DNA of 64,000 bases, taken from assembly GCA_025266875.1 (NCBI GenBank), contig JALLLT010000001.1, positions 868,001 to 932,000 of the forward strand, in the 5' to 3' direction. This DNA is from Fennellomyces sp. T-0311. Lineage: Eukaryota; Mucoromycota; Mucoromycetes; Mucorales; Lichtheimiaceae. A program made the translations under genes and the position numbers. A model generated the notes under the pieces. The model searched no databases, was not told the DNA's origin, and worked only from the letters and a program-made list of their open reading frames with translations. Below, in pieces: positions 33,432 through 52,907 of the stretch (positions are counted from its first letter, which is position 1; the number at the start of each line of letters is the position of its first letter).

Positions 33432-34657
33432 TTAAAGAGCAGTTTGTGAAATGGATTCTCGCGTAGCGAAGAATCGGACTACTTCTTCATATATAGCCCA
33501 TGATATAGCCGAGCTAAGTGGTTTACGAGCAAGCCGTAAGCTTAGACCGTCAAAAAAGCCTACGATCCCGTCTTGCATAAGCACTCGACGTGTCGTGGAC
33601 CAGATATTTGGATAAATGTGTGGATCAAGCTGCATGCGTGTCTTCATCATATCAAAGGGCTGAGTGATACAAGTTGCCATGGTGCCTGCTACCACACCCG
33701 AGCCAAGATTCACTGCCACGTTGGCAACCGAAACATCGTATTGAGTTTTCCAAACTATAGAACACGAGAATTAGTCTCCAGAACCCTAAGGCAGAGGCCA
33801 TACATACCGTTGGCCACAGACTTGCATTGCTCGTAAAAAAATAAGTATATTCCGGCAAATGGTGCATCACGGATAAACGTAGCTCCATATCCAGCAAACA
33901 GCCCTTCATCCATTCCATTAGCTTTAGCTTAATCATCGATATACTCAATTACCGCGGACGCCGTCGTATTTGATAATTGAGCGGAAGGCTTCCAGCATGG
34001 ATCCGTAGTTATACATGTTACTCTGCGACGTATGAAAATCAGGACTCTGACGCGTGTAAGATGACGAAACATACCTCATAGCGAACTTTCAGCACTGTAA
34101 ACGGCATCAAAACATAGCCAACTGCTCCACGGGCCGTCATACCGGCTATTAAATTCTCATATTTTTCCTGTTTTTGAGGCGAGACACCTGTTGCCCTTGA
34201 CAGCACCGGCTGCCAGGTTGAACGCGTGGCAGAGATCATGTTGCGTATCTCCGAAAGCGTTGTGAAGTAAACAGCGGTACCCGGAACATTTCTGCACACG
34301 ATTTAGGATTTCCTTTCTTCTTGGATACATCATCACCACCCGAACTTACCGGACGATGGTTGGTACTGTACCACGCCAAAGCCCGGACGCACCATTTGTT
34401 TTTACAATATCTTTGATGGTTGTCAGCATCGTGCTATATCCGCAAGCCAGTTGATTTAAGATTTCATGCTATCTTTTGCCAGGTTACACTTACTGTCTTT
34501 TCCGCAGCGCGGTTGTATTCAGAACAGTGTCATGAGTTGATTGCTGAAGTCGAGTCTTGATTAAATCTAATGGTTGCAGCATAATGCAAGACGTCATGCC
34601 AGACATTGCACCACCCGCAAGGTGAGCTATAGGCTGTGTCCGCTCCCGTCGTGTCAT
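33432..34657 (-). CDS. HEM25: Mitochondrial carrier, SLC25A38/Hem25 type
   Basis: Inner-membrane carrier that in yeast and man imports glycine for haem synthesis. The three carrier signatures are present: [26 protein letters not shown] and [20 protein letters not shown]. Start ATG 34657 gives [20 protein letters not shown]; about 300 residues in seven exons. SLC25A38-type features: [20 protein letters not shown] after the first signature, and the second repeat's P-F-T-V-L-K-V-R in place of the usual P-x-D/E-x-x-K-x-R, a known trait of this subfamily. The C-terminus is [16 protein letters not shown]. Transcribed in the same direction as the GHMP kinase, 88 bp upstream of it. Confidence 0.85.
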
Positions 34658-35850
34658 TGTGTCTATTGCAAGCAAAAAGGGTATACAACTTCGGAAAAAG
34701 AAAATTTATACTGGGGCCGCGATCGCTTTTTCACGAAAGCGGCTCCGAGCATCGTAACTCTTTCACACAGTCGTTTTGTCGTCACCAGCAGACCGATACA
34801 GCTGCGTAGCATGCTACGCAACTCGCCATAGCAACGTTGCCACTGTATCGACACAAACGTTGTTTGAACCAGCATTTTCTTTACTTTTACTCACTGAAAC
34901 GTTGCAATAGTCGTACTCGGTGTTTCCGGTGAGTCATCTTGTGCTGCTGACAACCCAGCTGCCAAATCAGTTCAACTGATGAACGCTTTGACAAGACACA
35001 AACCGGTCATAGAAGCAAACTATGACAAATTGCTACTCGTTGAGGCCACGGTGATGTACCCCTCGTTTTTTATTCACTCTGGTCGTTTTGAAAAGATATG
35101 GAAGCACTATAACATCATCTTTAAATTAAATGGCTGGCCGAGCGTAAGCATATATTAACCTTCAAATGACTCATAATTCCCGCATCCGTGTTGGACTTGA
35201 TGAGCATCAACAGTGCGACGGACAGCATGAATACAGTATATGCCAGTGTTTATTTTGAACGATATAAAAGGAATTATGTCCCAAAAATCTCCACCTTTGG
35301 TATCGCACTTACACACAGAACAGCAGTCTCCGGAATGTTGTATAAACGAATCGATCTGGTTCATTGTTTGCTACTCAATGGTCACAAGGTCATGTGGGGC
35401 GTACAATTGCCGATCTCAGTTCATAAGTTTTATCCTCAAAGACAGCCATTGTTATTGGTTGCCCTGCAGTATTGGCACGGCTACTTCTTCATAGACTGCC
35501 CATACAGCAATAATTGTTTGTCCGTATATTTTCCTGTTTCAGTACATTCCGTGCAGTGAGAAAGTATCATTATCAAGCAGCTTTTTTGGATGCTAAGCAC
35601 GCATATCGGACGAAGCGGAAAATCAGGAAAGATAGTACAACAGCACTTTTATAGGTGCAACTCAGTGCTTTTTAGACGGACTTGTTGAATACAATAAATC
35701 CCAAAACGGGTCTGATCTAAAATTACAGGTACACCAGTTCCCAAAGCTTACCGGGCTGGGAAAAAGCCACACAGAATTCCGTCTTTTACTCGTATTTAAA
35801 TCCGTTTGTTGCTTGCCCGTCGCCCTTTGTTTCCCTTTCACAACTTTTCA
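34658..35850. other. Intergenic region with minus-strand coding debris
   Basis: The carrier promoter lies at the left. At 35155-35540 both strands have open frames. The minus strand reads SFIQHSGDCCSVCKCDTKGG and continues to GCGNYESFEG, with AVFEDKTYELRSAIVRP just upstream in another frame, which suggests a frameshifted relic of unknown family. The + frame 35200-35559 is probably its shadow. TATTTAAAT at 35792 serves the next gene. Confidence 0.3.
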
Positions 35851-36111
35851 ATGTCCAGCGTTCAAAACAAAGAGTTCTTTGCCGGTGTTGATCGTCGGTA
35901 CTCGATTCAAGATACCAACGGAACCATCCTCGTAACCGCCTCGGAATACCTTTCAACTGCTAGTATCGCTCAATGGTTACAACAAAGCCCAAACGCTACT
36001 GCAACTCTTACATTGGATGGTGGTGACACTATTGATCTCCCAGTTTATGCACTACGTCGTAGAAATGGAGTTGTCGCAAATCATCCTGAAGCTCCTCACA
36101 TGACCACGTAA
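35851..36111 (+). CDS. Small uncharacterised protein, 86 residues
   Basis: A single-exon gene with ATG at 35851 and an A/C-rich leader (CACAACTTTTCAATG). A TATTTAAA promoter element stands 50-60 bp upstream. The product starts MSSVQNKEFFAGVDRRYSIQ and contains TASIAQWLQQSPNATATLTL and VYALRRRNGVV. No signal peptide, TM segment or recognised domain; predicted mixed alpha/beta. Promoter placement, codon composition and compact structure support a real, probably well expressed gene. Confidence 0.6.
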   Translation: MSSVQNKEFFAGVDRRYSIQDTNGTILVTASEYLSTASIAQWLQQSPNATATLTLDGGDTIDLPVYALRRRNGVVANHPEAPHMTT

Positions 36112-38330
36112 TGTGGCAAAAAAAAGCTCAAAGTTACCCCTCCTCCCGCTCTTTTTTCCTACTCATTTTTGGCATAGAACGTTTTCATATAGAATTTCAT
36201 TATCAAAAGCATATACCACGTTTTTTATACGTATACATAACGCATATTTCGGTTGCACGACACTATTAAAGAAATAAAAAAAGTTCCCTCTTGGTACTAC
36301 CCAGCTGATTCTTTTGCATTCATGCCCGACAAGAAACGTGGCCGTCACTGTCTAACCTACCCCCCCCCTTGGATCTGTGCCACGAGCCTCATACCCGTAA
36401 AGTACGGGTTGGTCCGATGCATGCAATGCCGTGGCTCCGCTCTTCTTTTTTATTAATATCGTACAGATTTTTCTTGGCTTGGCGCTTTTGCTCCAGGATA
36501 AAGAAAGCAACACGTAGTATAACTGATGTATTGTATTGTATTCTTTGTCCAATGGAGTTGTGTCCGTCGACTGGTACCTCAGATTTCTTTGCAGTAGCAT
36601 CTGAGCGAATAAGGGACGCCGTGGTACAGAACTCTTGCGTAGCCTAGCTTTCCGTCGAACAAAAGAATCTTCCATTAAAAGGGCTAAATATACAGGCTTT
36701 TTTTCAAGCACGTTTAAATACTCTTAATCAATTTTCAATGGCAGTTTCGAAATCTATCATGTATAGTCCTGTAATTCAAAAGGGCTGATATCGGTCAAAC
36801 TTAAAAATGATACTCGAAAAAAAAAGCAACAGGAGCACCGCCGCTGGTACGATGGTGATGCTTATCGATATTCGCAATACTTTCTGCATGGTAGTAGAAC
36901 AAACCAGTTCTCATGTGAAACAAACATCATTTGAGGCTATTACCATACCTTCTTTAGGCACGCATGTAGCGAATTTTTTCTTACTGGTATCATCAACGAT
37001 GCGTAAAAGTGATTGCTCCAAGCTATGAATTTGAGACTCCTACTAGCTTTGTATGGGATGCCCAAACTTGTACAAGTTTGTTTTGTATATTCATAATGCA
37101 ATAAGTAATTCTGGTTACGGTAAGTTTTGCAAGCCATCATGTGCGCTTCCCTGGTCATTTAAGGGAAAGTCAAACTCCATATTAAATTGGAACGTGACAG
37201 GCCTATTCGGAAGACCTGTTTTTGGTGAACTGAAATAGTACTGTTTCACAGATTATAGAGAATTATATCTACAGGGAAATACGTGTTTGCCAAGCTTGTT
37301 TAGTAGCCTTTTGTATCATATGGCCGCCTTATTCTTTTAATCAACTGATAAAGTAAGGATAGGGACCCAATATCTGATCGCTTGTAAAAGTACTCAGGGC
37401 CATTACTTGGTTGCCCGAAATCTGTGTAATTTTTGAAGTACGTAATAACCGGCAAAGTTTTGTAGCTTTTCCGGTTCATTTAATATGTACAAAACCTTTG
37501 TCTTTAGGTTGACGACAACGACTCACGGGTGGCCCAACGAGTGAAATTGGCAGCATAAACTGACATCATGATTTCTTTCTACTGTGATCCATCCACATAC
37601 TACGCCCTTTAGGCTGAGAGTATCATACCGTAACATGACCATCTGCTTAAATAGACCACTTGATTCTGACAGCGCATAAAATCTAAAAGCATGATGAGTG
37701 CTTGGCTATCCCTCAAATGGTAAGTGCACGGTCAATCTGAACTGATTCGGATGACAGGTAACATCCAGAAAAAAATGTGTCATATCCATTGGCATTCTTT
37801 GAATGCAAGTCGGTTTTACGCAAGTTGCGTCTGATAACCCAAAGTATGCACTCCAATCCGTAGTTCGAGATAGCTGCTGCTATTCGTTCAATGGTTCCGG
37901 CATATCGTTACTGTACATTTCCTGCCTTGACTAGAACGTTATACGCAACCATCAACGCATTCACATATCACGATCCAAGCCTACAATGACAGTAACGCGT
38001 ATAGCATATATGTGTCCTGTTATTAAACTGTTACTAAATAAAGAAGGGCAGCGATGCTGAAAGGAAGATATTGACTTAAGTTTACCAAATAAGCAAGAGC
38101 TACGGCATCATTAGATACTCAACTTGACAGATATCGCTGATAGTCTCTCAAATGCCGAACGTAAATAGACGGTAGGGACTCCAATTTGAGTTGGACACAC
38201 ATAAGATACTAAACTGCGTCTTTCGTGTTTCCGTGGAGCTAAGCATGGAGTCAGATCGCGATCGTCTTGATGCTTTGATCGACACGTACCTTGACGAGAG
38301 GGCCAACATTAAAGGTTCTAAGCAAACAGA
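36112..38330. other. Long intergenic region with uncertain minus-strand segments
   Basis: Mostly AT-rich. Coding-like minus-strand pieces that I could not assemble: 37230-37150 (GLPNRPVTFQFNMEFDFPLN), 37035-36950 (SLEQSLLRIVDDTSKKKFAT), 36900-36815 (FYYHAESIANIDKHHHR) and 36640-36400 (FILEQKRQAKKNLYDINKKE, ending at a TGA). They may be exons of one unknown gene or relics. 37250-38150 holds nothing recognisable. ATGs at 38191 and 38245 open a frame that overlaps the ATR start in another frame. Confidence 0.3.
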
Positions 38331-46009
<7,679 letters not shown>

Positions 46010-48100
46010 CTGCAAGACTCGAATGTAAATAGTTAGCTCTCTTTGTAAAATATGTATATATACTTGTAGGAAAACATAAGTTATTTTTAAACACTTTTAT
46101 TAAAGCCAAAAATTCTTTAGCTCTAATACATACTCGCTTCAACAATCCGCACATCAGATTCGAAGAATCTGTGAAAGCCCTGCAATTCGATACGACTATA
46201 TCAAAAATTGCGAACACATTCTTGACAGTTTGGTCCAAGATTGTAGTAGGAAGAAAGATATATGGTGCAACTGATCTTAAACCGACAAAATTTTTAAAGT
46301 GTATCTAGTCTGTCAAAAATAAAAGTTTAGAAAAACTAAGCGATAACTTTGATGTATTATCATGTATAGATGAAAAGTTATGGCTTACATTATGGATAAC
46401 TGTCGATGTAAAGAAGTAGTTAGCACTTGAAGTTGGTGACTTGAGAGGACTTTTGGCAGGGAAAAGGGTTAAAATGTTACAATTCAAATGCAGCGCCGCC
46501 ATTTGTGTAACAAAAATGGTAGATACGTTACACAAAATCTCTGGATAGCCCAATGATACATCTGCTTTTCATTTTCCATTCACTGTCACTACAGTAAAGA
46601 GAAAAGGCTGATCGGCCTGACTTCAAAGCTCAAAAGTCTGCTCTTCTGAAACTAGTGGTAAAATCTCATCATAAGTTTAAGCTCTATCCCAAAAATTAAT
46701 TATGAAATGAATTCCATAACGCGTTTCTGAGGAATAGCAAAAAGAGAAGCCCACATGCAGTATAATTGTTCCTTTTAAGTTGCTATAACGCCATCTGCCA
46801 TCAAATTCTAGACTCAGTCCTATTGCTAATGATTTGGTGCTTTGTGTTGAAGGCTTGGGCATACATTAAGTTCTATGTAGAACGAACAATAGTTGGTCCT
46901 GAGCATGATTAGTTCTTGGAAAAATTACATATTTCACCTCAGAGGTGGCCACAATGAATTGTCTAACCATATATAGATGCGGGATTTCAAATCGAAAGTT
47001 TGTTACAATTTGAAATTTTGTTGGTTTAAGATCGGTTGCACCATAGCAGTAGGCATAATAACTGCCACAAATACAACATGGGTGATGATGTTCTTATGGT
47101 GATAATTAGACCGGCTGTCATGGTTACAAGGTAACCACTATGATAATAGTAGAGCTTTTCTGCAGAAATACGTATTTAAAGATAATTTTGTAAACTTTTT
47201 TATATCGTATATTCAATTCCTGTGCATTTCGTACCTTTGTCTTTCCACTTTCCGTTGTTTTCAAATTTGCTGTATTCAGGCTCAACTTTTGGGTAAATTC
47301 TATCCCAATTCATGCTGGCAATAAATTGAAGTGTCCCATATTGTTCTTTACTAGTATCAGTCATTCAAAATATGAAGTAGGTCATCATCTAATAAAATAT
47401 TTATGTATCTCGGAAAAGAATGAGAGTCACACTTCTTACAATAAACCTTTCCTGAGTCGCTGAATTAACGAATTGCTAACATTACTGAATCCATGCATAA
47501 ATTCTCTATGCAAATCGCTAATACACCAAGGAAATCCAATGGCTGGATCAGTTTCTATTCAACGGGAAAGGTTTTTAAAATGATTTCTCAAGGCATTGGG
47601 TCTTTGGCTTTTCGACTTTACTCGCTCTCGTATCTTTTCCATTTCATATGTTCTTCTTGCTTGACATTTCATTTTGCATGTTTTTCACCTCTGAATCCTC
47701 TCATTTCAAATACTTTTCGTCTATTTTCGTTTAGCAGAACTGGTTTCTTCTCGATCATAACTCATTCCCAAATATCATTAGAAACCTGAACTCAACGTTA
47801 CATGAAGCGCCAGTTTTGGAACATTAAAATACTCTTGTGTCATAAAAGTTTCTTGTAAATCGCATTTAATAGCCAAAATTTGCATCTCTTCCAAATAAAC
47901 TTTTTCTTCACGAATATTTTAAACCGTTACCATTATTGGATGTACGTTAAAAATTTTCTACAAAATGTCCCTACATACCAAAGGGATTCAGTCACTGATC
48001 AGGCCAGTAAGCGCTTACAAAGGTAATCAATGGATTCCGCTGCTAGTTCAATATGAAGAATGCAAATAAATCAATATTTTTCTCCCGAATTAACTTTATA
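46010..48100. other. AT-rich intergenic region
   Basis: About 2.1 kb between the ATR gene and the LINE insertion. Only short, low-complexity frames on either strand; no promoter, tRNA or domain recognised. Confidence 0.5.
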
Positions 48101-48114
48101 TAATTCCTTGGGAG

Positions 48115-49884
48115 CGAGGTGCCCTCGATCAGGCTTTTGCACTGAACATGCTCGTTCGACAATACCATCGCCAGTACGGAGAACCCCCGGTGCAAGCTTT
48201 CCTGGATATAAAGCAAGCGTACGATTCGAGTTCAAGGGATCTCATATGGTCAACGTTGCAGGGAAACCTGTCGAGCGCTCTGTTCCATCTCATCCGACAC
48301 TTATTCGATGAAGTACGCATCACCGTTATCTTGCAGAATTATCAATCGCGATATATTCACCCAGCACGCGGAGTACTTCAAGGCTCAATTCTCAGCCCCT
48401 TGTTGTATGCTACTTTCATCAACTCACTGCCAGCACGTCTACGCATTTCCATGTATAGCCTCGGACAACAACCTCTGAAAATTCGAACAACACCACACTC
48501 TGGCAAGTCAGAAGCAGCAGTACAAGGACTAAGTTATAGAGGTGATACACGTGGGCGCCCGCAGCAAGACCGACCCGACTCTGGAAGCACACTGGTGTCA
48601 GCACTCCTGTATGCAGATGACGTGGCAATATTGGGTTCCCCGCACGATATGGTACATCTTCTTAATCTGGCGGAAAAGCATTCGCTCGACCAAGGTTATC
48701 GCTGGCACCCTCAAAAGTGTACCATCATCGAACCTCCAGCAACGTCACCAGCTGAAACACCCAGCGACCAGGAAACAACAAGGGAGTATCAGCTCTATAA
48801 TACAGTAATCCGCAAGGTCAAAAGCTTCCAGTATCTTGGAATTCCATTTACCTATAAGGGCATCGACACGGATATGCTGATCAGCCAGCGTATTACCAAG
48901 GCAACGGGAAGCATGGCTTTACTACGACAACTTGGAATGCATCAATACGGCATTGGCCTATGGCCAGCATTACGTACATACCGCTCTTTTGTCAGACCGA
49001 TCTTGGAATATGGGCTTGCCATTACAGCCCTCTCAGCCGTCCAAATGGAACAATTGCAGAAAGCACAAGTTGGGTGTATCAAAATGGCGCTCAATCGCAA
49101 CAAGTCGACAAAGTTTCCTACCATTGTACCAATGGTATTGGCTGATCTTCCTTCCATGAAGCTGCGCGCACGTACATTACAGCTCAAATTCGCCACCAGG
49201 CTCCAATCGCTCCCAGTGTCTACTATGGCCCGTGCGATTGAGCTTTCTTTCCTATGGAACGGCCGGACCTCTAGCGACCTCCAATGGCGGAAATTAACGG
49301 TAACCAACCCCCTACATCAGCAGTACTGGAAGCTACGAAACGACTTGACCTCAACCAAGGACCCGGTTGCAGCGGCCATTGATAAGAAACGAGACGAAGA
49401 GTTTACAGCTCGGTCTTCCAAGTATAAATCAATTCGGTGTCTGAGACCATATCGCCTTGTCGACCCCATCTTGTACTTGGCAGCCTCATCTAAGGATCGA
49501 CACCGACTGGTTAAATGGCGTATGCATTGGCTTCCCTCATACCCCCTGAAGGACTGCGAATGCGGTACAGTTGCTGCCCCTCGAGAACACTATGCCACCT
49601 GTCCATTGCTTCGGGCAGAACTTCAAGAACTACTCCTAGCATTTGGACCAGTCCCTGAACAACAAAGCAATACACAGGTGATCGACTTTATGTTGAACAG
49701 CCTTCCGCGTTCAAATAATGGACTGACCCGGGGCAAATGGAAGCAGGCGTGGCCCGCACTTTTGCATGTCCTCCGCAAGGTTGATAGACTGAGCCATAAA
49801 GATGCGCAGTACGATGACGATGAACCGGCACCGGAAGAAGCTATTCAAGGCGGACCATCAGCACGTACACACCACCACACTTAG
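48115..49884 (+). CDS. LINE reverse transcriptase, N-terminally truncated ORF2
   Basis: An open frame of 589 codons without internal stops from the truncation point to TAG at about 49884. RT blocks: QAFLDIKQAYDSSSRDLIW (first catalytic Asp region), RGVLQGSILSPLLYATFIN, LLYADDVAILGS (YADD active site, codons at about 48610) and FQYLGIPF. It is followed by a thumb/connection part and a Cys-His knuckle CECGTVAAPREHYATC. The upstream endonuclease and the first part of the RT fingers are missing, so it is not expected to be autonomous. The first ATG is at 48148. Related to plant/fungal I/Jockey/Tad-like RTs; clade not decided. Confidence 0.85.
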   Translation, partial: RGALDQAFALNMLVRQYHRQYGEPPVQAFLDIKQAYDSSSRDLIWSTLQGNLSSALFHLIRHLFDEVRITVILQNYQSRYIHPARGVLQGSILSPLLYATFINSLPARLRISMYSLGQQPLKIRTTPHSGKSEAAVQGLSYRGDTRGRPQQDRPDSGSTLVSALLYADDVAILGSPHDMVHLLNLAEKHSLDQGYRWHPQKCTIIEPPATSPAETPSDQETTREYQLYNTVIRKVKSFQYLGIPFTYKGIDTDMLISQRITKATGSMALLRQLGMHQYGIGLWPALRTYRSFVRPILEYGLAITALSAVQMEQLQKAQVGCIKMALNRNKSTKFPTIVPMVLADLPSMKLRARTLQLKFATRLQSLPVSTMARAIELSFLWNGRTSSDLQWRKLTVTNPLHQQYWKLRNDLTSTKDPVAAAIDKKRDEEFTARSSKYKSIRCLRPYRLVDPILYLAASSKDRHRLVKWRMHWLPSYPLKDCECGTVAAPREHYATCPLLRAELQELLLAFGPVPEQQSNTQVIDFMLNSLPRSNNGLTRGKWKQAWPALLHVLRKVDRLSHKDAQYDDDEPAPEEAIQGGPSARTHHHT

Positions 49885-49970
49885 GGTGATACCCACGTTT
49901 ACATTATTGATATTCTATCTACACTGTTTTTCTTCTCTCTAATTCTATAACTCTACGCAACGTTTCCATA

Positions 49971-50117
49971 TCGGCCTGTCTTTTTCCCCGTAAGGGGTTT
50001 TTTCAGACATGGCACCAGATACCCTTTTATATCTATACATTTGTACCGCAAGGAAGCGACCATATACCTATTGGAGCAGGTCAAAAAGTCTTCCAAATAA
50101 AATTTATACTTTTCAAC
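49971..50117 (+). repeat. LINE 3' end, copy 1, with CCCC-GTAA-GGGG hairpin
   Basis: This 147-bp terminal segment is about 95% identical by eye to 50449-50595. It starts CGGCCTGTC and contains TTTTCCCCGTAAGGGGTTT, a 4-bp G/C stem closed by a GTAA (GNRA) loop, and ends CTTCCAAATAAAATTTATAC. A hairpin near the 3' end is what LINE RTs of the stringent type recognise. Confidence 0.7.
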
Positions 50118-50433
50118 TAATTCCTTGGGAGGCCAATTTACTTATAATGTCCGCCTATCGGCGTGGGCGCGTCTCTGAACCGCCTTACTTGACTTCAGAA
50201 ATTACCAGGTTTCACGTTTTCACCATAGCCTCACCAGTTATATTCAGAAGGTGATCCGACTAGGCTTTCTACGTACTCTACATCCCTGTTTCTACTTTGT
50301 CCTATAATGAAATAAGTCACTTGAAGTGCTCGATGAACCAAAAAAAAAAGGTGAATATGGCTAATATTTGAATATTTTGTTGCATAGCTTTTCATTAAGT
50401 TGCTGGTTTGGCTTGATATAAAAGCCATTGAAC

Positions 50434-50595
50434 ACAACACTTCTACATCGGCCTGTCTTTTTTCCCGTAAGGGGTTTTTTCAGGCATGGCGCCAGATACC
50501 CTTTCATATCGATACATTTGTACCGCAAGGAAGCGACCATATACCTATTGGAGCAGGTCAAAAAGTCTTCCAAATAAAATTTATACTTTTTCGAC
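50434..50595 (+). mobile_element. 162-bp 5'-truncated LINE copy with 15-bp target-site duplication
   Basis: TAAAAGCCATTGAAC occurs at 50419-50433 and again at 50596-50610, exactly flanking a second copy of the LINE 3' terminus. Its own TSD shows it is an independent insertion, not a tandem duplication of the larger element 300 bp upstream. Confidence 0.85.
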
Positions 50596-50843
50596 TAAAA
50601 GCCATTGAACGTAATTTTATTTTTTCTATACCATACCTTGGTTATTACTTTTGAAGATTTAATCTTTTTCCGAATGTGAACTATATACACTTGTGCCACA
50701 AGTGGATAATATGATTTACCATAAGAGCCAATATATCATCATAGATTTATCGAGAAATTACGATTGGTGACTTATGTAACCAAAAAAAATAAACGGTGGC
50801 GCATGCATATATATGGAAATAAATGTAGTAAACTCATAAAGAA

Positions 50844-52907
50844 TTAATTTCCGCTGTCAGGCTTCACAGGCTCGAGACGCAACCTTGGAGTGTAGACATT
50901 AGGGAGCTCATGATATACTGTTGCTGGCTGAGATGAAGATGGCCTCGATGAGCTTTCCCCTGCACTTATGTTGGGTGGTGGACCAGGATACTGCTGTACG
51001 TAATACGATGATGATGATAGTGGCGGTGGTGGCGTTGCCTGCTGTGGTAATGGTATTTGCCATGTATTTGGTGATACCGGCGGTGATTGATTGTTATTAG
51101 CAACCGGTGGATAATAACCAGTTTTCTTCTCTGGTTCTGATTGCGTTTGCTGTTTTTGTCTTCGAATAAAAAAGAAAATACCTGCGGCCACGATAAGACC
51201 AGCCTAGTTGCGCCATTAATACCTTGAACAAGAAAAAAAAGACAAAATGTTTACCCCGGCAATAGCACCAACAACAATACCAGCGATCGCTCCACCTGAC
51301 AACTCACTACTCGTTTCGTCATATTCTTCTGGTGGTACGTTATCACTACCTGTTGAGTTACGGCCCGGTCCCACATAACGATCAATCCATGTCCAGGTAT
51401 CGGTGTCAAGTACTTGAAAATCCGTTCGTTGATGGAAACCATTATCTACTCCAAACATAACAAATAGCATGCTACTGTTTTCCGGAAAGGCAACTGAAAA
51501 AAAATAAAGTTTGTCATATAGCACGAGCGACAATAAAGTTTAACGTACGTGAATGACCAAATCGTGGACCTGCACCAGCACTTGGATCCAAATTGATTTG
51601 TGTCCAAACCAGCGTCTTGGTATTCAAAGACCAGCAAAAGTCAGCTGGAACGGTAAAATCTGAACCTGATAGTTAAAAGAAAAATGTTAACATTCATTTT
51701 GCTATGCAAAAGCTGTCACGTACTTGTATCACGGCCACCGTATAAAACTATGAGATCCGAACTTGGTTCTGATATGTTATGACGGTTAGCCGAAAAGACA
51801 AGGTACTTGGGAATTCCTTACATACTTGCCGCAGTAGCGTGCCACATCCTTCCTGTTGGAATTGTGACCCCAGTAGCATTTAATATTGTCCATTGCAATG
51901 CCTGGGTATCGTATGTAATTACTTGGTCGAAAGTGTTATCATTGGCACCATATACTCGACTTCCGTTGTTCAATGTGAAATGTCCCTCAATTTGACCGCC
52001 GAGATAATAAATTGTCTTTCCGTCGTTTCCCATCGATGCCGCATGCCAAGCGTAGGAATAAAATTGGTCCGGTAGCTGTACCATGCTCCATTGATTGGCC
52101 TATCGAATTGCGTATGTAAATAACTTTTTGTTTATTTGTAACTACCTTGACTGTTATACCTGGAAATCAAGCACTTTCATGTTTCTAATATCTGTTTGCT
52201 CTAGTTCACCCGTTGACGCATCACTACCAAGCATCACACAAATGAGCGAAAAGATATCACGAGGAATGGAGAAAGTCTTGTTTTAACCTGATCCCACCAA
52301 ATACGTATACTTTTCCATCTGGACTAGCTGCTGTTCCTGCAGCATATCTAATATTTCGATTTATCAGTAGTCAAAAATAGAAAACCCGTACTTTGATATA
52401 TACGATTGAAGACCTGAGTTCCCACTCAAGGCAATCCATTCATTGTTCTGAACATCATATCCAATCGTAGGATTGATAAGTGACTTGTTGGCGTAAATGT
52501 TTCCTGCACCCCCGGTAATGACAATTGTATGGTATTGAGGTAAAGCGACAATACCAAACATAGAGTTTGGATCCGGTTGAAGCGTGCTGTTCGCTTTAAC
52601 CTGCACCCATAATGAATCTGACCTGCTCACAGTAAAGGTTTCGGCTGCGTCAATATAGTAGAAATCGCTTAAACTGTTGAACGAGTTATCCGAGGACAAT
52701 TCAACGTAGCTGCCACCGTAGCAGTATATCCTCAAGTCAAGCGAAACGCACCCTAAGCAAACAGTGGTGTTTGTGGAGTCTTTTTATACTTATATTGATG
52801 TAAACGCTCTTACCTGCAAACATGCGAGAGGGTGGTGGTGCACCCAGAGCTAGCTGGATTAAAAGGGTCAATAAGCTTGTTACCCATAATAATTTATCTA
52901 ACATCAT
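50844..52907 (-). CDS. Kelch-repeat surface protein with one TM helix and Pro-rich tail
   Basis: Type I membrane protein. The start MMLDKLLWVTSLLTLLIQLA (52907) is a signal peptide. The ectodomain is built of kelch blades: RIYCYGGSYVEL, TIVITGGAGNIYANKS, KVYVFGGI, TIYYLGGQIEGHF and LIVLYGGRDT, with W-xx-L type strand partners (WIALSGNSG, WTILNATG, WTQINL). The juxtamembrane segment and TM are GGAIAGIVVGAIAG plus, across an intron, AGLIVAAGIFFFIRRQ. The cytosolic tail of about 100 residues is Pro/Ser/Tyr-rich and ends EPVKPDSGN. Such kelch plus TM proteins are common in Mucoromycota, where roles in wall or polarity are presumed. About eight exons with short introns. Confidence 0.82.

Larger units (their letters stand above)
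48115..50117 (+). mobile_element. 5'-truncated LINE (non-LTR retrotransposon) with 14-bp target-site duplication
   Basis: TAATTCCTTGGGAG at 48101-48114 is repeated exactly at 50118-50131 and brackets a 2,003-bp insert that starts in mid-RT codon (CGA GGT GCC CTC...) and ends with AAATAAAATTTATACTTTTC. The truncation at the 5' side, a poly-A-poor but A/T-rich 3' end and a perfect TSD are the hallmarks of target-primed reverse transcription. The RT frame is undamaged, so the insertion is recent. Confidence 0.88.

Noticed and set aside
35200..35559. 119-codon + strand frame starting MSINSATDSMNTVY
   Set aside because: No recognisable feature; more likely the antisense of the minus-strand relic at the same place.
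38041..38190. Possible extra 5' exon of ATR
   Set aside because: No ATG plus donor combination that joins in phase with the frame at 38331 could be found.
46010..48100. Search for tRNA, 5S rRNA or snRNA genes in the long AT-rich gaps
   Set aside because: No B-box (GGTTCGANTCC-like) with matching A-box, no 5S internal control region and no U6-like sequence was seen here or in the other gaps; a covariance-model scan would be needed to exclude them.
48942..49307. 121-codon antisense frame inside the LINE
   Set aside because: Shadow of the RT frame on the opposite strand.
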